A stretch of 64,000 nucleotides of DNA from Eumeta japonica (lineage: Eukaryota > Arthropoda > Insecta > Lepidoptera > Psychidae), in contig BGZK01000761.1 of NCBI GenBank assembly GCA_005406025.1, forward strand, positions 186,001 to 250,000. The letters are read 5' to 3'. The notes under the pieces were generated by a model. It made no database searches. It had not been told where the DNA came from and was given only the letters and a program-made list of their open reading frames with translations. Made by a program: the position numbers and the translations under genes. Positions 1 through 12,226 of this stretch are shown here, piece by piece. How positions within the stretch are numbered: position 1 is the first letter of the stretch; every line of letters starts with the position of its first letter.

Positions 1-1119
1 AAGGATAGTAAACGTATCTCTATAAAAAGGATGAAAAATTTGACTTCAATGCATGTAAATAACGAGAAATCGTTGTACATATAAAAAATTGATTTAGTTA
101 TATGTAGATTTTTTTTCAAAATGTAAACAGTACTAAAACACAAAACACACATCGCAACACATTGGCCGTTTATTAAGCAAATATTAAAAACAAGCATCCA
201 TGCAAGCTACATATAAAAAAAAACAAAACATATGCTAATCATAATACAAAAAAATGTAAAGACATACACATAATAAAAAAGAATAGGAAAATAAAGAAAT
301 GAGCAAGACTGAATGAGATGTTGCAGTGGCACAAACCATACAATAAAACAGTACTAAAGGACCTAAGGAAATTCAAAAGCGGCAGAACAGATTATGAACC
401 GTAGATAATTAAAATAATTGCTATTAAAAAAAAAATGACAATATAATACAAAATTGCACATATGTACAGTGCGCAAAAATCAATCCTTAACGTACTGTCA
501 AATAGCCGTGTGGACTACGTAGAAGCGAAGCCATCGCCTCTCATCGTACTGTCAGTATTTTAAATACGTGTGGGCGCGGAGCAAACTGCGCAAAAATATA
601 ACTTTCACTTAAATATATATTATATATGGAGATATATTGATAGCCTACTGTAATAAATAACTATTTTCCCTTGAAAAATATATAAAGTACTAATCTACGA
701 AGCGCCTCTTCCCATTATTAAATACCTGTTTCCAAAGAAACTACAATGACAGTTTCTGTAATCATAAGGAATTTCAATTTGATAGCAAGGTAAAGCAATA
801 TATTCCCACAATCGAATGTGGGAATTCAACTTTACACCACTGCAAAGGTATTTCCAAAAATGCCACAGGCGAAACGTTAACAGAGTCAACAGCAGAAAAT
901 TAAAAGCAAATACAGAACGGTGTGTGCAACAACAAACACATGCAAACAACGTGACAAACGTAGAACATAAACTCCGACATCCTCAAACTCATCACATTCG
1001 CTGAAGCGTAACGAACGTCGTTGTAACAATGCAAGACTATACGTTAGGTTTTTTAAGTCCATTAGTAAGTGCTATCTAACTATTGGCATCCCGCGTGCTG
1101 CGTTACAGGTCAAGCTTTA
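1..1119. other. non-coding, intron or 3' flank of pyd
   Basis: No ZU5 continuation is visible here, so the next pyd exon must be further left. The minus strand has AATAAA-type signals (seen as tttatt near 170), which would suit an isoform ending at the stop at 1110. Otherwise AT-rich filler. Confidence 0.5.
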
Positions 1120-3732
1120 CCATTGTCCATGTCGATCGGTGGACCGCCTACGCGCTGACTCAGCCTCGGATCCGTCACTGTGAAATAGATCTTTTGTTTG
1201 ATCCCCGGAGCGATCGCTTTTGGTGGTATTATCAAAGATACTCCCCACTGCCTGTCCTCTAGGATTCCTCCATCGCTGTCAAATATACCCCAAGTAGTGT
1301 GCGGCCCTTCGGGTTCGACCGCTACTGTGTTGTTACGTTCAATGTTTTCGTTCATAGCATTAGCTTCGACTGTTGTATTTTGGTTATCGACTACTGTGGT
1401 TTCGTTATGACTGGCTGTCATACTGTCTGTATTGTCTTGACTACTTTCCGGACTTTTCTCGAGTATTCTTTCACAAAATGTTACCGTTCTGTTGCTTTTT
1501 GAAGCTTTTTCGTCGAAATCTTGCGAGGTGTATGGTGTACTTTGAGGTTTATTTTCAAAATTAATACTGCACTCCGATATGTATTGAGTTTCCATTGAAG
1601 TACTAGATTCGTAAGGAACTGGAGACGCTGTTGTTCTCAAAGGATTAGGAATATTGTCCGCTTTGTTCTGCAAACGTGATGCATATACTGGTTCTCCTTT
1701 TAAAACGAGTTTCATATTATTTTCTTTTTCTGAATCTGTTTGGGATTCGGGAAGTCTTAAAGCTGAAAAGTCAATTTCTTGAAATGTATCCGTGGGTATA
1801 GTTCCCTGCGCTTCCTTCTTGGTCTGATATATTGGTTCTCGGCGTGATAGATGATTTGCATCGCTTAACTCATACGGGCTATTTCTTTCATTGTCCTCTT
1901 GAGGCACAATTTGGGGGTTTTCTTTTGTTTCGAGCTGGGATTCATAAATAACACTATCTTTAAGATCTCTTTTTGACACATAAATCGGTTCCCTTGTTTT
2001 CATCGTATCAGCTTCATTTGCCTCTTTTCTACTTTGATAGATCAAGTCCTTTTTCGCTTGATTCCTTTGCTTTATTATTTCTAATTTTTCTTCCAGTTTC
2101 ATATCATAAGCGGACTCCCTGCCAGCCAAAAGAGCTGCTTTTTGAGACAGGATTTCTTGTTTTGAAACATACGTGCATTCCGTAGACGCGGGACGGACTT
2201 CAATTACCTCTTGACGATCACTGAACGGTCTATCAGAACAGCTAGATTTCACTTCGTTACGAGTAGCGTAAGGCGACTCAGTCTGTATTAATCTTGCCAT
2301 CATCTCTGATGTTGTAGCATATGGCGGTTCACTAATTGATTTTGTTACCGAAGATGTCCGACAAGGGAAATTTATTGGAGTGTATAATCTCCTATCTGGT
2401 CTTATTCCATAAGGATTTTCGGACCACGACGGACTTGGTGGTTCGTATGTTTTCTTGCCAGGATACGTACCCTCCAGCCTATGCTTACCCGTTTCGTGTT
2501 TTGCGCTGTAAGGTGATTCGGAAAACCGTTGCCTTAACATTTCCTCTTTTGTTGCGTACGGATTTTCAGCAGCTAATTTTTGTCTAATTATTTGATCTTT
2601 TGTAGAATACGGTGATTCTGCGTATGGTGGATCAGATTGTTTCAATATTTGATGTTTAGTTACATAAGGACTTTCTCTTATTATTTCGCTTCTATTTCCA
2701 TAAGTACATTCCCTTAGGAGTTCATTTTTAGTAGCATACGGTGTTTCTCTAACTATCTCATTCCGAATTCCGTACGGGCTTTCTCTTATACACTCACTTC
2801 TTTCACCATATGGGTTTTCTCTTTGAATTTCATTCCGTGCACCATACAGATTTTCCATTATAAAATCGTTTCTAATGCCATAAGATTTTTCTCTATAATA
2901 CTCGGATCTCGTACCGTAAGGTGACTCAATACTAGCACTACTTAGATTTTGTGAATTTCCGTAAGATGCATTAAAACTTTGATCTGATATTTCGGACCTC
3001 GTTGCATATGCGTTTTCACCCACATGTCCGTATATTGAAGCGTAGGTTCTCTTCGGTTTAGGTACCGGGTCATAAACATGCTGTTTGCTTTGGTACAGAG
3101 GCTCAGGAGGTAGCGGTTGTGTGGGATAGAATGGTTCGTGTTTCACTTGTGTTCTTTGGTAGATTGGGTCTATCTTAGTTATTAAATTAAAGCTCTGAGT
3201 GTGCCCATAAATGCCTCTCCTATTGTATTCTATAAGAGAGTTCTGTCTACGAAGCAGAGGGGTAACTTTAGGTTCTGTCTCCATTTCGACCATCGAGTTT
3301 TGTCGTCGTAAATTTCGCATGACCGGCCTGACTTCGTAGTCTCGGATGACGCCCGCGTTGGCGCCTCGTTCGTCGCCAAATGAGTTTTGACGTTTCAAAA
3401 TCGGCTTCAAAGCTGATTTCTCACAGGAGGAGTTGCTGCGTTGCAGCATTTGATTTCTGATTTGAGTGTTTCTCATATGGACGCTCATTTCGCTCAGATC
3501 GGATTTTTCGCGTCTCAAAGCGGACTGATTACATCCGCTTTGGTTTCGTTGCTGTAGGTCGCTCTCGCAGAACGATTTCTGACGAGACACTTTCTGAGAG
3601 CTCTTAGATCTCGATCGGAACAGATCGAGTACTGCATTCTTTATGAACGATGGCTTTTTAGATAATTTCTTTTTAGTTTTGGGGGATATGGTTTCGTCGT
3701 GCTCGACGTTGGAGTTCATGGCGTCGGGTGAG
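1120..3732 (-). CDS. pyd: pyd large exon: RRQNS sites, tyrosine repeats, first part of ZU5
   Basis: This 2,613-bp exon (about 870 codons) has an acceptor after 'tttccacag' on the minus strand and a donor reading AATG|GTAAAG at 1119/1118. It opens with a very basic stretch (KKKLSKKPSF), then several RRQNS- or RQKS-type serine sites that fit basophilic kinase/14-3-3 consensus. From about codon 250 to 690 it holds about 20 degenerate copies of a roughly 12-residue motif, P-Y-x-[ST]-[RK]-x-E-I-[IL]-R-E-S. The last 60 codons start a ZU5 domain (GGILED, then GVSLIIPPKAI). ZU5 cannot be complete here, so splicing must continue to an exon left of the window. Reading through the donor instead gives Lys-Ala-stop at 1110. 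The phase (two bases supplied by exon 4635-4704) is consistent. An alternative long-isoform exon is possible. Confidence 0.9.
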
Positions 3733-4634
3733 CTGTGGAAACCCACAACCAAAACCCCTCTTAGTTACTCATGATAGTAAAGTACATTTCAAAAATTAAT
3801 AGTCTAGTTTTTTTCTTATGGAATTCGTTTCAGTTGTCCTGGTACTACGAAATTTGGAAGGGATTGAATTCATAGCGATATAGCATATTGAATTAAATGT
3901 CTGCATTACAAGAAAGTAGTAAACGACATCAAGAAGTGTTCAAAGTATGTTTCTAAATACTTACCATATTTGCCTATCTCTGTTGAGTGATTTAGAAAAA
4001 TTGGGAAAAAAATTTAGAATCAATCCAGAGCAATATGAATCCTTTTAATGTTTCAGTACGTATGAAAGAATACATTGTATAGACAAATTAATTCAATATG
4101 CTATTGATTTGAGCAATTGCGCTAAAATGCAGACACGCATTTGTACGTTTGGTTCGTACGCATTTCCTCTACACGTTATCATATCTATATAAATAATGTA
4201 TGTTATTTTTCGTTACAGATTTACACTACTATATAAACCCCGATATAAAAATAAGTGTTATATAAATAATAACTGAACATAAGAACCACATACACAACCA
4301 GGAGCTAAGACTATATATGCTGCCCCGAAACAAGACGTGTTAGTCATTTGTGAAGCGATGAGTGTTTGCATGTTAGAGCAAATTGTACAAAGGCTAGAAA
4401 AAGATTATTTTTTTTAATAGAATTTTCTGTTTTCGTTTAGACATGCATGAAAATTTTACGTTTCTCTTTCAATTGACACATTTTAATTGAGGAAAAATTA
4501 TCGCAAAAAAAAAAAAAGTACTGTTCTATGACAGATTATTTTAATTTATACGACAACGATCAATAATACAAAGAATAAAAATGTGTGTGTATAGAAAAAT
4601 GCGCGACACGCTTAAGTATAGGAAGAAATTGTAC
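3733..4634. other. pyd intron
   Basis: AT-rich intron between the FELYRKPQ exon and the large tyrosine-repeat exon. I see no exon or named repeat in it. Confidence 0.6.
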
Positions 4635-4704
4635 CTTATATTGTGCATGTGCTGCGGTTTCCTGTACAGCTCGAACGCCGAACCTCGTTGTTCTCTGCTG
4701 CCGG
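4635..4704 (-). CDS. pyd: pyd 70-bp exon (FELYRKPQ segment)
   Basis: Minus-strand acceptor is 'gatttag' before CCGGC and donor is ATAAG|GTACAA. The encoded segment includes SREQRGSAFELYRKPQHM. It takes one base from exon 5583-5685 (making Ala) and gives two bases to the 3732 exon (making Ser), so it resolves a phase mismatch that would otherwise exist between those two exons. The short FELYRKPQ block looks like conserved ZO tail sequence. A plus-strand open frame over the same DNA is a shadow. Confidence 0.82.
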
Positions 4705-5582
4705 CTAAATCTATGAAAGTAATACGGAGTAATGCTTTTCTAGTTCGCCCAAGTCACTTCGACAAATTGCGTTACGTTCGTTCAAGTATATAGATACTTC
4801 ACATATGAATTCTTCGACTAAAAATGGGCCCAATAAATATGTCAGGGCACTGTTTATAGCGACAAATACAACGTAGTTTACAGTGAAGGTTATAGATGTT
4901 GTAATTGTAGTTATGTGACGATGATTGTACTAGTAATTAATTACTAATATAATCATGATTCCCTTTTGACTGTTTCTAATTTAAAAAGTGAAACTTCAGC
5001 TAGTTTCTTCATTTAATTTGTTCACAATAATATAAAACACATATATGGGCATTGAATTTTTACAATAATGATATTTACAGAAATTACAACTTTTTTTTAT
5101 TTCTACGTAGAGTATTATTACGTACACGAATGTATCATAAGAATACACGAAGCGTCAAATGAGAAAAGCCAACTAATTGATTCTCGCGACTTCCCTTATT
5201 GCTCATGTAGTCTCCATACAATCTTATTCGATCTCTATGCTACATTGGATTATTTCATTCATACTAAATTTCGACTTGACATTGCATAGAATAAAAAACA
5301 TAGTAAGTATTTGTGAAATTATTTTCACAACGACGACCCTAAACCAGAATAATGATATAATTAAAAGTTAGAACTTCCTCCAAATAATTGCTGCAAAGGG
5401 TTATATTGTATTAAATACAACCCTTAAACTATTTAGTTTTTCACATAATTTCATTTTGTGCCGAAGGAAAACCAACATCTTCAATATTTATGGATAACAA
5501 TTATTGAGGAATAGTTTTTCATTGCTAGAACTATTGATCCATATGAACTCTATTAGTCGGTTATTATATCAGTCCTGCTCAC

Positions 5583-5685
5583 CTATGATATGCGGATTGT
5601 GCGGCAGGTTGAGCGCGCGCGGATGCGACGGCGGGCCAGAGTATGGCGGCGACTGTGGCGCCATCTGTCCGCCCCCGTACATACT
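5583..5685 (-). CDS. pyd: pyd tail exon (SMYGGGQMAPQSPP segment)
   Basis: GC-rich 103-bp exon inside AT-rich DNA. Acceptor is 'attgacag' before AGTATG; donor is ATAG|GTGAGC. It encodes a Pro/Ser-rich tail segment, MYGGGQMAPQSPPYSGPP and then HPRALNLPHNPHII. It joins in frame to the upstream exon (phase 0) and leaves one base for exon 4635-4704. No domain; it is part of the disordered tail. Confidence 0.85.
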
Positions 5686-6154
5686 CTGTCAATGTAAAAT
5701 CCATTTCAAATGAAAAATTAACAATTAAAATCCATTGAATAGTTATGACACTGTAGCAGACTAGAATGGACAGATGGACGGTTGGTCTTATGCCTGTGTA
5801 TATATTTTCTATAATATAATACAGTTTATACGATTTAATGCGAACTAGTGATCGCGTAATGGTTTAAATTAAACCACAATGTATATAGAAAATTTGAAGA
5901 AAACATATATGAATTTGCATGTTTCGAACATTTTTTTCTATTCTTCTAAATTTGTTTATCATATACGTCTGAAAAATCGGAAATCATACACGTAGACGTA
6001 AAAGGGGCAAAGATGACGATAACAGAGCTTTAAATAAAGGCTTCAATTCTATGTTGAAAACCGGAAAAAAAAACTGTTTCCTGTTTTTTTATTGATAACA
6101 CTAAAGCTCATTCATAACGACTATATAAACAGTTTAGTCTTAATTTCTTTATAC

Positions 6155-6935
6155 AGAATGGAATCGATCGTGCATCTTTCCGCAAATATTCATAATCTCC
6201 TCCATATTTAGAACAACTTTGCTAAAGTAACTATAAGAAAAAGATATAATTGAAAATATGCTTATAAATAATATAAAATAATACAGAAAAAACTCTAAGA
6301 AATGCTTGGGTATACGACACCTACGTGACCAAGCATCGCGCACCGCGCCCGGGCACGTGACGAACTGGCTATGAGATATATTATTTTTAAAGAATTTATC
6401 TAGTCACTTACAAATGACATCTGATATTGTCAGTGATGTAAAGGTCGCCAACAGTATTATTAAATTAGTCTCTGATTATCACATATTGGAAAATTATAGC
6501 GTAAATGATAAACAGCAAGCAATATTACTTATGAACTCGCAGGTTGTTGATTGTCAGCGTAAAGTTTCACTATAAAGTTTTAGATCCACAGCAATGTCAC
6601 CTCTGCAAACTCCCCAACAAAAAGTCATGTTTGCATATTCAACAGTATTGAAAGGCGTTGTTATTAAATATTTCAATATTAATCACACACAATCTTAGTT
6701 TCAAAAACGTCAATATCGTAAGTGCCGACAGATGCCGCGTGCAAGCCTTTGATGACTGGGTGGGGCGGTGTGAACACGCGCATCGTATTACTAAGCGCTG
6801 GCGTTTGAACTTCGTACGTTTACACGTTTACGTTCTGAGCTATTTTTCTCAGAAACGGTTTCTGTGACTGTGGTTTCTTTGGCAAAGTTGTTCTAATAAA
6901 TGAGATTATGAATATTTGTGAAAATACAATGATGG
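6155..6935. repeat. two copies of a dispersed repeat in inverted orientation
   Basis: The copy at 6155-6340 (minus) and the copy at 6535-6935 (plus) share an end reading gagattatgaatatttg and, just before it, a ctttggcaaagttgttcta-like block. The plus copy also shares ctataaag...ccaca.caatgt.acctctgcaaac with the copy at 16199-16705. The opposed pair brackets a GC-rich stretch. Family not recognised; possibly a SINE or a non-autonomous DNA element. The rest of this intron (5686-8005) holds AT-rich sequence, with another possible repeat near 7585-7800 that I could not classify. Confidence 0.6.
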
Positions 6936-8005
6936 ATTTTAAACAGTATATAGATATAATAAATTTAAATATTTTTATAGGTTAATTCTTCTTCCGTCTT
7001 GCTTCAGCTAAAACCGACTTAAAACAAAACTAATTGTTTAATTGAATTTTGGAAGACGGTCATTACATTATTTTTCTAAAAATTATTTTAATTCACATTT
7101 TCTAGATATTGAGTAATTATAACTTTATAATTAATTTAGCTACTTTGCGTGTTTAAGCCATGATTATAATTTACCAGGTGTCTCCTTTATTTCCATACCG
7201 GGAAAGAGGAAAAACAGTTCCGATGCCGAATTTATTGTCCAATGCCGCTAGCAATCATTACATGGTCTTTACATACTTATATGGAGCTACAAATTTATAT
7301 AAACTATATATTCCTCTTTACAATAGAAAATTCTACAACTCGTGCAGATCACATTCGCATTTACTCTCATATTAAATTAATTCACAATTGTTTCTACTGT
7401 TATCGCCTGGACAGTATTGATGTATTTATTAATTTTTAGTTTGTCACATTGGAATTATATAAAATAATATAAATTAATGAAAATATGTAGATAGATTAAT
7501 AAGTAATCTTAGTTCTTTATATACAGGGTTTTACTAGTAGGCGTTAAAGAGTAGTTTTTATTAATAAATCGCAATAATTCCTAACCGTCAAGGAGTGCTG
7601 GGCCTTCATCATCAGCTCAGCAGCATAAAATGATGACTACCAGACGTAAACACTTGTATAACAAAAAAAAACAACTCAAACAAACTATAATATTTAAGAG
7701 TAACCCTCGATTTCTCTAGTATTTATCATCAGATCTTAATTTAATGATCATGAGACCACTTCGAGAGTATGCCCTCTCATACAGAAAAGAATTTTCCAAA
7801 TCCACAATTAACGAAGACATCGCTGAGCATGCATAAAAAATAAATTTTTGAAAACAGTTAAAAAAAAAGTGACATAAAGTAGAAAATAACCACAAAGTTC
7901 TATATATTTAGAAATTGAAATGTAAAATAGTTGATCTCTATAATAAATATCGAATTTGTGTAATAGTAGACAAAAAACTCCACTACATTCTTCTAACATC
8001 CGTAC

Positions 8006-8164
8006 CTGTTGTGGTGGATACTGTTGTTGCGGTGGGTAATGGTTGGTGGGTTGGGAGTGGGAGTGCGAGTGCTGGAAGCCCCCACCGTAGTAGGACGCGA
8101 AGCCGTTACTAGGCGCCAGCCGCTGTCCCGCAGCCGGGTTGGTGGGAGGCGGCGGTTCTAAGCT
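8006..8164 (-). CDS. pyd: pyd tail exon (His/Gln/Pro-rich)
   Basis: Encodes LEPPPPTNPAAGQRL, then a His/Ser-rich run (FQHSHSHSQ) and a Gln/Pro-rich end (YPPQQQYPPQQ). The acceptor is 'cttatatag' after a long T tract; the donor is CAACAG|GTACGG, phase 0, which fits the next exon (Ser-Met-Tyr). A second possible acceptor two bases downstream (GAG) would break the frame. Disordered scaffold tail, possibly an SH3- or WW-binding Pro-rich region. Confidence 0.85.
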
Positions 8165-8928
8165 CTATATAAGACAATACGTTTAAAAAAAAAAAAATCA
8201 TACACCGTCTAGTTAGTGAGTCATTTTTAGAAACCTTTCAATACATAGTTATGTTATCAGTCTATTCATTTATGTGTTTATTTTATACTATGTTATATAT
8301 GTTATATTAGAATTTAAGTATGTACGTTGTCACATAATAGTACTATTGTTTTATCAAAGGTTATAAATTCTACAAGCTGCCTGGTCCAAATTCTGACCAC
8401 AGACAAAGTGAATAAAAATTAAACGAAACGCACTGAAGAACATGTCAAGCTGTCGACGTGTCTGTTGATACGGCGAAAGAATCGTTAGCAACCCCTTACG
8501 CATTAATTTGGCCAGCATTAAAAGCCTCAATAATCTAAGTTCCACAAACTGCAATAAAAATATTGTGGGAGTGTGTACCCCAAAAGTAGAGTGATGAAAG
8601 TTTTTATAATTAATAATACATAATTATAACATTTAAACTTAAAAAAAAAATTATCGTTCGTATTTTCATCTTTTAAAATGGACAACACAAAGTACGAATT
8701 TAAAATATCAAGTATTCCGTACCTTTTAATTACAGAACTCATTTTTTTTTAATAAAATTTTTCAAATAAAAAATATGTTCAATGTTGTTTTTATACAAAC
8801 ATAAGGATCAGTGTAGCTGTTTGGGTAGTTATATTCTCACGACACGGATTCATTTTAGTTTAAAACCAGTATATTAACTAATGCCTTGGAATTCTATCAC
8901 TCGGACTAAAGAATGTGGATATAGTAAC

Positions 8929-9103
8929 CGCATTTCGCTGATGCTGATGCTGCATAGGATCAGGCGGCCGATAGTGCTTCGGTTTGGGCGGAGGCACGGG
9001 TTTGTAAGGGGGCACGCCGCCGTTCCCACCCGCGTTCGCCCCGCCCGCCCCGCCCGCCCCGCGCGTCGCGTAGTCCGCTTGAGACGCCGAATTCGTGCGA
9101 CTA
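8929..9103 (-). CDS. pyd: pyd tail exon (Gly-Ala repeat, PPYKPVPPPKPK)
   Basis: Acceptor 'ttttacag' before TAGTCGC. It encodes SRTNSASQADYATR, a glycine-alanine run (GAGGAGGANAGG) and then the conserved-looking PPYKPVPPPKPKHYRPP. The GC-rich repeat in the middle (gcggggcgggcgg type) may be length-variable. The 3' boundary is less sure: the phase-compatible GT is GCG|GTTACT, a weak donor. Another possibility is a few codons further, where 'atatcc' begins and a U12-type intron could start. The upstream junction (AG|T) is in phase. Confidence 0.75.
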
Positions 9104-9815
9104 CTGTAAAATTCACCAATATCACTGACTTAATTGCATTTCTACATCAATGACTAGACTTCGCACCATAAAATCTATGATGATAGTTCAGTTTCGTATC
9201 GTCTTGTCAAAAATAACTTTACCTCTTCTAAAAGAATTCCGTTTTTACAAGTATTTTTATTGTTTTATTTTTAAACTCCTCATATAACGGCATTTCGAAG
9301 ATTCGTTCACTTTCTAATTGACACAAATAGTTCTCATGACACAATACTTTTTGTTTTGGCACCACATGGTGCATTTACGCATGGTTTTCGAAAACTTATT
9401 TATCATTATTTCTTTTCAATATTCATGTACTTTGCAATAGTAAACTAAACTGCATCAATAAATAATTACAAGTTAGTTTATTACAATTCAATCATAGAAA
9501 ATTGTCCTAAAATGATTATTTTAAAATTTTTAATTAATACACCAATATTATTATATTCATAACATATGCGCCATGGGGTATTGAAACAAAAAGTTTGTTG
9601 TATTTGATGAGAACTATCTGTGACAATTCAAAAGAGAATGAATTATCGAACATTCTGTATATAACAATTCTTTTATTCATTACTGAAAATAAAGACTGTA
9701 ATGTAAATTACTTTTTAAAATGTCACGTATTAAAAAATAATACGCCGTTTGTATTGATCTATCTGGGTACGTAATAACGTCATAGTAAATTGACATATAT
9801 AAAATGAGTACTCAC

Positions 9816-9944
9816 CTATATTTAGAATAGTCCCCGCCACCTACGTTAGGCAACGAAGGCCCGCGCGCGTGGTTGGTGCCCGGCGCGCCGTTCACCGGCG
9901 GCGGGGGCCTGTTACCGCCTGGATTCCGATATGTTTCCGAAGAT
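9816..9944 (-). CDS. pyd: pyd tail exon (SSETYRNPGGNRPPPP)
   Basis: 129-bp exon; acceptor 'catgacag', donor TATAG|GTGAGT (strong). Encodes SSETYRNPGGNRPPPPVNG and then NHARGPSLPNVGGGDYSKY. Both ends are phase 2 and match neighbours 10077-10199 and 8929-9103, so it could be skipped without a frameshift. Pro/Gly-rich and probably disordered. Confidence 0.87.
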
Positions 9945-10076
9945 CTGTCATGAAAAAAAAAAGGCGAATAATCGACTAATAAACCTATTAAAAGCTAATA
10001 ATAAATAAAATGAATTGTAAAAAAAATACATAGGCACTTTGGATAACTGAGCATATTTTCTACAACATCGAATAAC

Positions 10077-10199
10077 CTGTACGTGTTGTCTTGAGTCCTG
10101 TACTCGAGGGAAGAGTGCTCGTGCTGGCTGTGCCGTTGCGGGCTGACGGGCTGAGTCGCCATGGCGCTGGGGTTGGGCGGAGGCGGCGGTTCATACTTA
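10077..10199 (-). CDS. pyd: pyd tail exon (KYEPPPPNPSAMATQ)
   Basis: 123-bp exon; acceptor 'ctatgtag', donor TACAG|GTTATT (a less usual GTTATT but in phase). Encodes KYEPPPPNPSAMATQPVSPQ and then a His/Glu-rich stretch ending DNTYR. It enters and leaves in phase 2, so it is another in-frame skippable exon. Longer open frames through the flanking introns here are read-through only. Confidence 0.87.
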
Positions 10200-10861
10200 C
10201 TACATAGGACATAGACATTATGAGAAAACATATGTCTGACAACGGGATGGAAACTTAAGTGCGACACTTTAAAACCAAAATTTTTAATATTCATGTCGGT
10301 GTCTACAACGTATGTAAATATTGGAAATACTATCAAATTGAGAACCGAGTCCTAGTTTTGGATTTAACTACTGGTTATCCTACAACGTAAATAAACTTGG
10401 TGACTTGTACAAAGAAATCCGTCAAGAAGATATCTTCAATAAATATCTAATACACAATACGTAGGATATTTACTTATTCATGTAATAATCAAATCGTGCT
10501 TCAGAAGATTTTTTAGAGTGAATCCAGTTATTCACTGTAAATAGAAACGAAAGTATAATCCATTAATAATACATTATATTTCTAAATATATTTATTAAAA
10601 AATCCGCTTTGATGGAGGATACACATTTTATAAATCCAAATATAACACTACACACCAAAAATATTTATTTCTTCACTAACCATAGGACATATATTTAAAT
10701 CCTGAGTTGAAATAACTATATATTTATGATACCATTGTTAAAAAATCATCACTTAAAGCTGCAATTGTGTGATAACCCAAAAGCTTTTTTTACCATAAAT
10801 GTATAATGAATATTCGACCCGTTACAAGAAACAATAGATTTATATGATAACAAGCACTTAC

Positions 10862-11010
10862 CCAGGCGGTGCAACTTTCAAGTCGTCAGGCGCGTTGGGT
10901 CCTAACCGATTGCAGTTGGTAAGACTACCGGATCCGCTGTTGGCCGGCGCCCCCGCGCCGGGTGCTCCGCCCGACATATAGTCATACGGTGGAGTGCCAT
11001 CGTACGAACT
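10862..11010 (-). CDS. pyd: pyd tail exon (SSYDGTPPYDYMSGG)
   Basis: Acceptor 'ttggtag' before AGTTCG, donor CCTGG|GTAAGT (strong). Encodes SSYDGTPPYDYMSGGAPGAG and then LTNCNRLGPNAPDDLKVAPP. It starts in phase 0 after exon 11330-11479 and supplies two bases to exon 10077-10199. Contains two Pro-Tyr motifs (PPYDY), possible ligands for WW or SH2-type partners; this is inference. Confidence 0.86.
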
Positions 11011-11329
11011 CTACCAATAACGTAGCACGAAATTAATAACAAACGAATCCAACTGGATTGTTCTATCAAGTGCAATATAAATTACGTAAATTTAAATATA
11101 CATTTATATGCAAAATTCTTTGTCCAATAATACATGAAAAGTTATTATTATAAATAATACCTTATTTATATCAAATAGAATAATCTATTTTAAGAATTCT
11201 CGGCGTATAATACTTCTCACGAAAAAGACTTTCCTTCCGAATGATATGTCAATTAAAGTTGCTATTAAACTCTGCCGTTGTATGTAGGACTATTTAACAG
11301 GAAACTGGTTTAATTAAAAGGCAACTCAC

Positions 11330-11479
11330 TGCATTTGTTGTATGCCGATGCCTGTCAAGGGAGTTTTGCCCTGGTGTGCTTGAGGTTATTATCATGCTGT
11401 TAGGACGGGCGGTGTATGTATTATCTTCATTGTCTTTGGGCGGGCCAAACAAACGCTCTTGTGCACTCGGTCGATTGTG
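11330..11479 (-). CDS. pyd: pyd tail exon (RPSAQERLFGPPKD)
   Basis: Exactly 150 bp, 50 codons, phase 0 at both ends; acceptor 'ctatttcag', donor AATGCA|GTGAGT. It encodes HNRPSAQERLFGPPKDNED, matching the SAQERLFG block I recall from Drosophila Pyd, then NTYTARPNSMIITSSTPG and a His-rich end. The conserved block makes this one of the firmer tail exons. Confidence 0.9.
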
Positions 11480-12226
11480 CTGAAATAGACATCAATACAA
11501 TTGTTTATACAACAATAGCTAACTATAACTAATATTCTACTAAAATATTAAATATTATAATGTAATACATAAAATATTGAAAAGTGTTAGTGGCACAAGT
11601 GAGGGCAATCACTTCTTATATAACTATCGGTTGTAATTCAAAAAATTTAATTATACTTCACAGCGTTGTTTTCTAATATGTGCAAAAACAAATAATTAGC
11701 TCACTAGATGTTCCCGAACTAAAGCCGGACTGGGCTAAGGTTGTCTGCCAATTTCCTCACTTTGTATTTAGTGCCACAACTTTCTGGTCTTTTTCTTAAA
11801 TCTCTTTCTATAATCGCATATTTTTATAATCGACATTAATGTTTATCAAGTTATACAAAGTTAAAAATAATTATTAAATAGATAACTTTAAACTTTTCCG
11901 TGCAAAGATTTTTGTCAATACCTCCTATCAATTGTCACCGTTGGTTCACTACAACATGTTACCGCCCTAGTGCCAAGCAAAAGGTATCTGATACCCTCAT
12001 TCCATTATAACACACGATTTCATAAATCTGATGATAGAGATGGCGTCTTTAACGTGTGTTTAAAATAAAACTTTCATTGACAGACATTGCCTGCAATTTT
12101 TTGGTTTTGAAGATTCTATGGCCTGGTAACGAGACCTTTAAGTCAAATTTTATATTGTGAGTATTTTCACTTGTTCGTTCATTTTATTTATGTATTTAAA
12201 TCGTTCTCACGATATTTTTAATCTAT

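Noticed and set aside
695..1004. Frames that could hold the rest of ZU5
   Set aside because: Neither frame shows the expected ZU5 continuation (the LSPLVMCGP-type block); the next exon must be outside the window.
4581..4793. Plus-strand 70-codon frame with a hydrophobic start
   Set aside because: It is antisense to a pyd exon (4635-4704) whose splice phase fits both neighbours; the frame is a shadow.
8874..9153. Arg-rich open frames on both strands near 9 kb
   Set aside because: Out-of-frame readings of the GC-rich pyd exon; the correct frame gives a Pro/Gly tail with splice sites.
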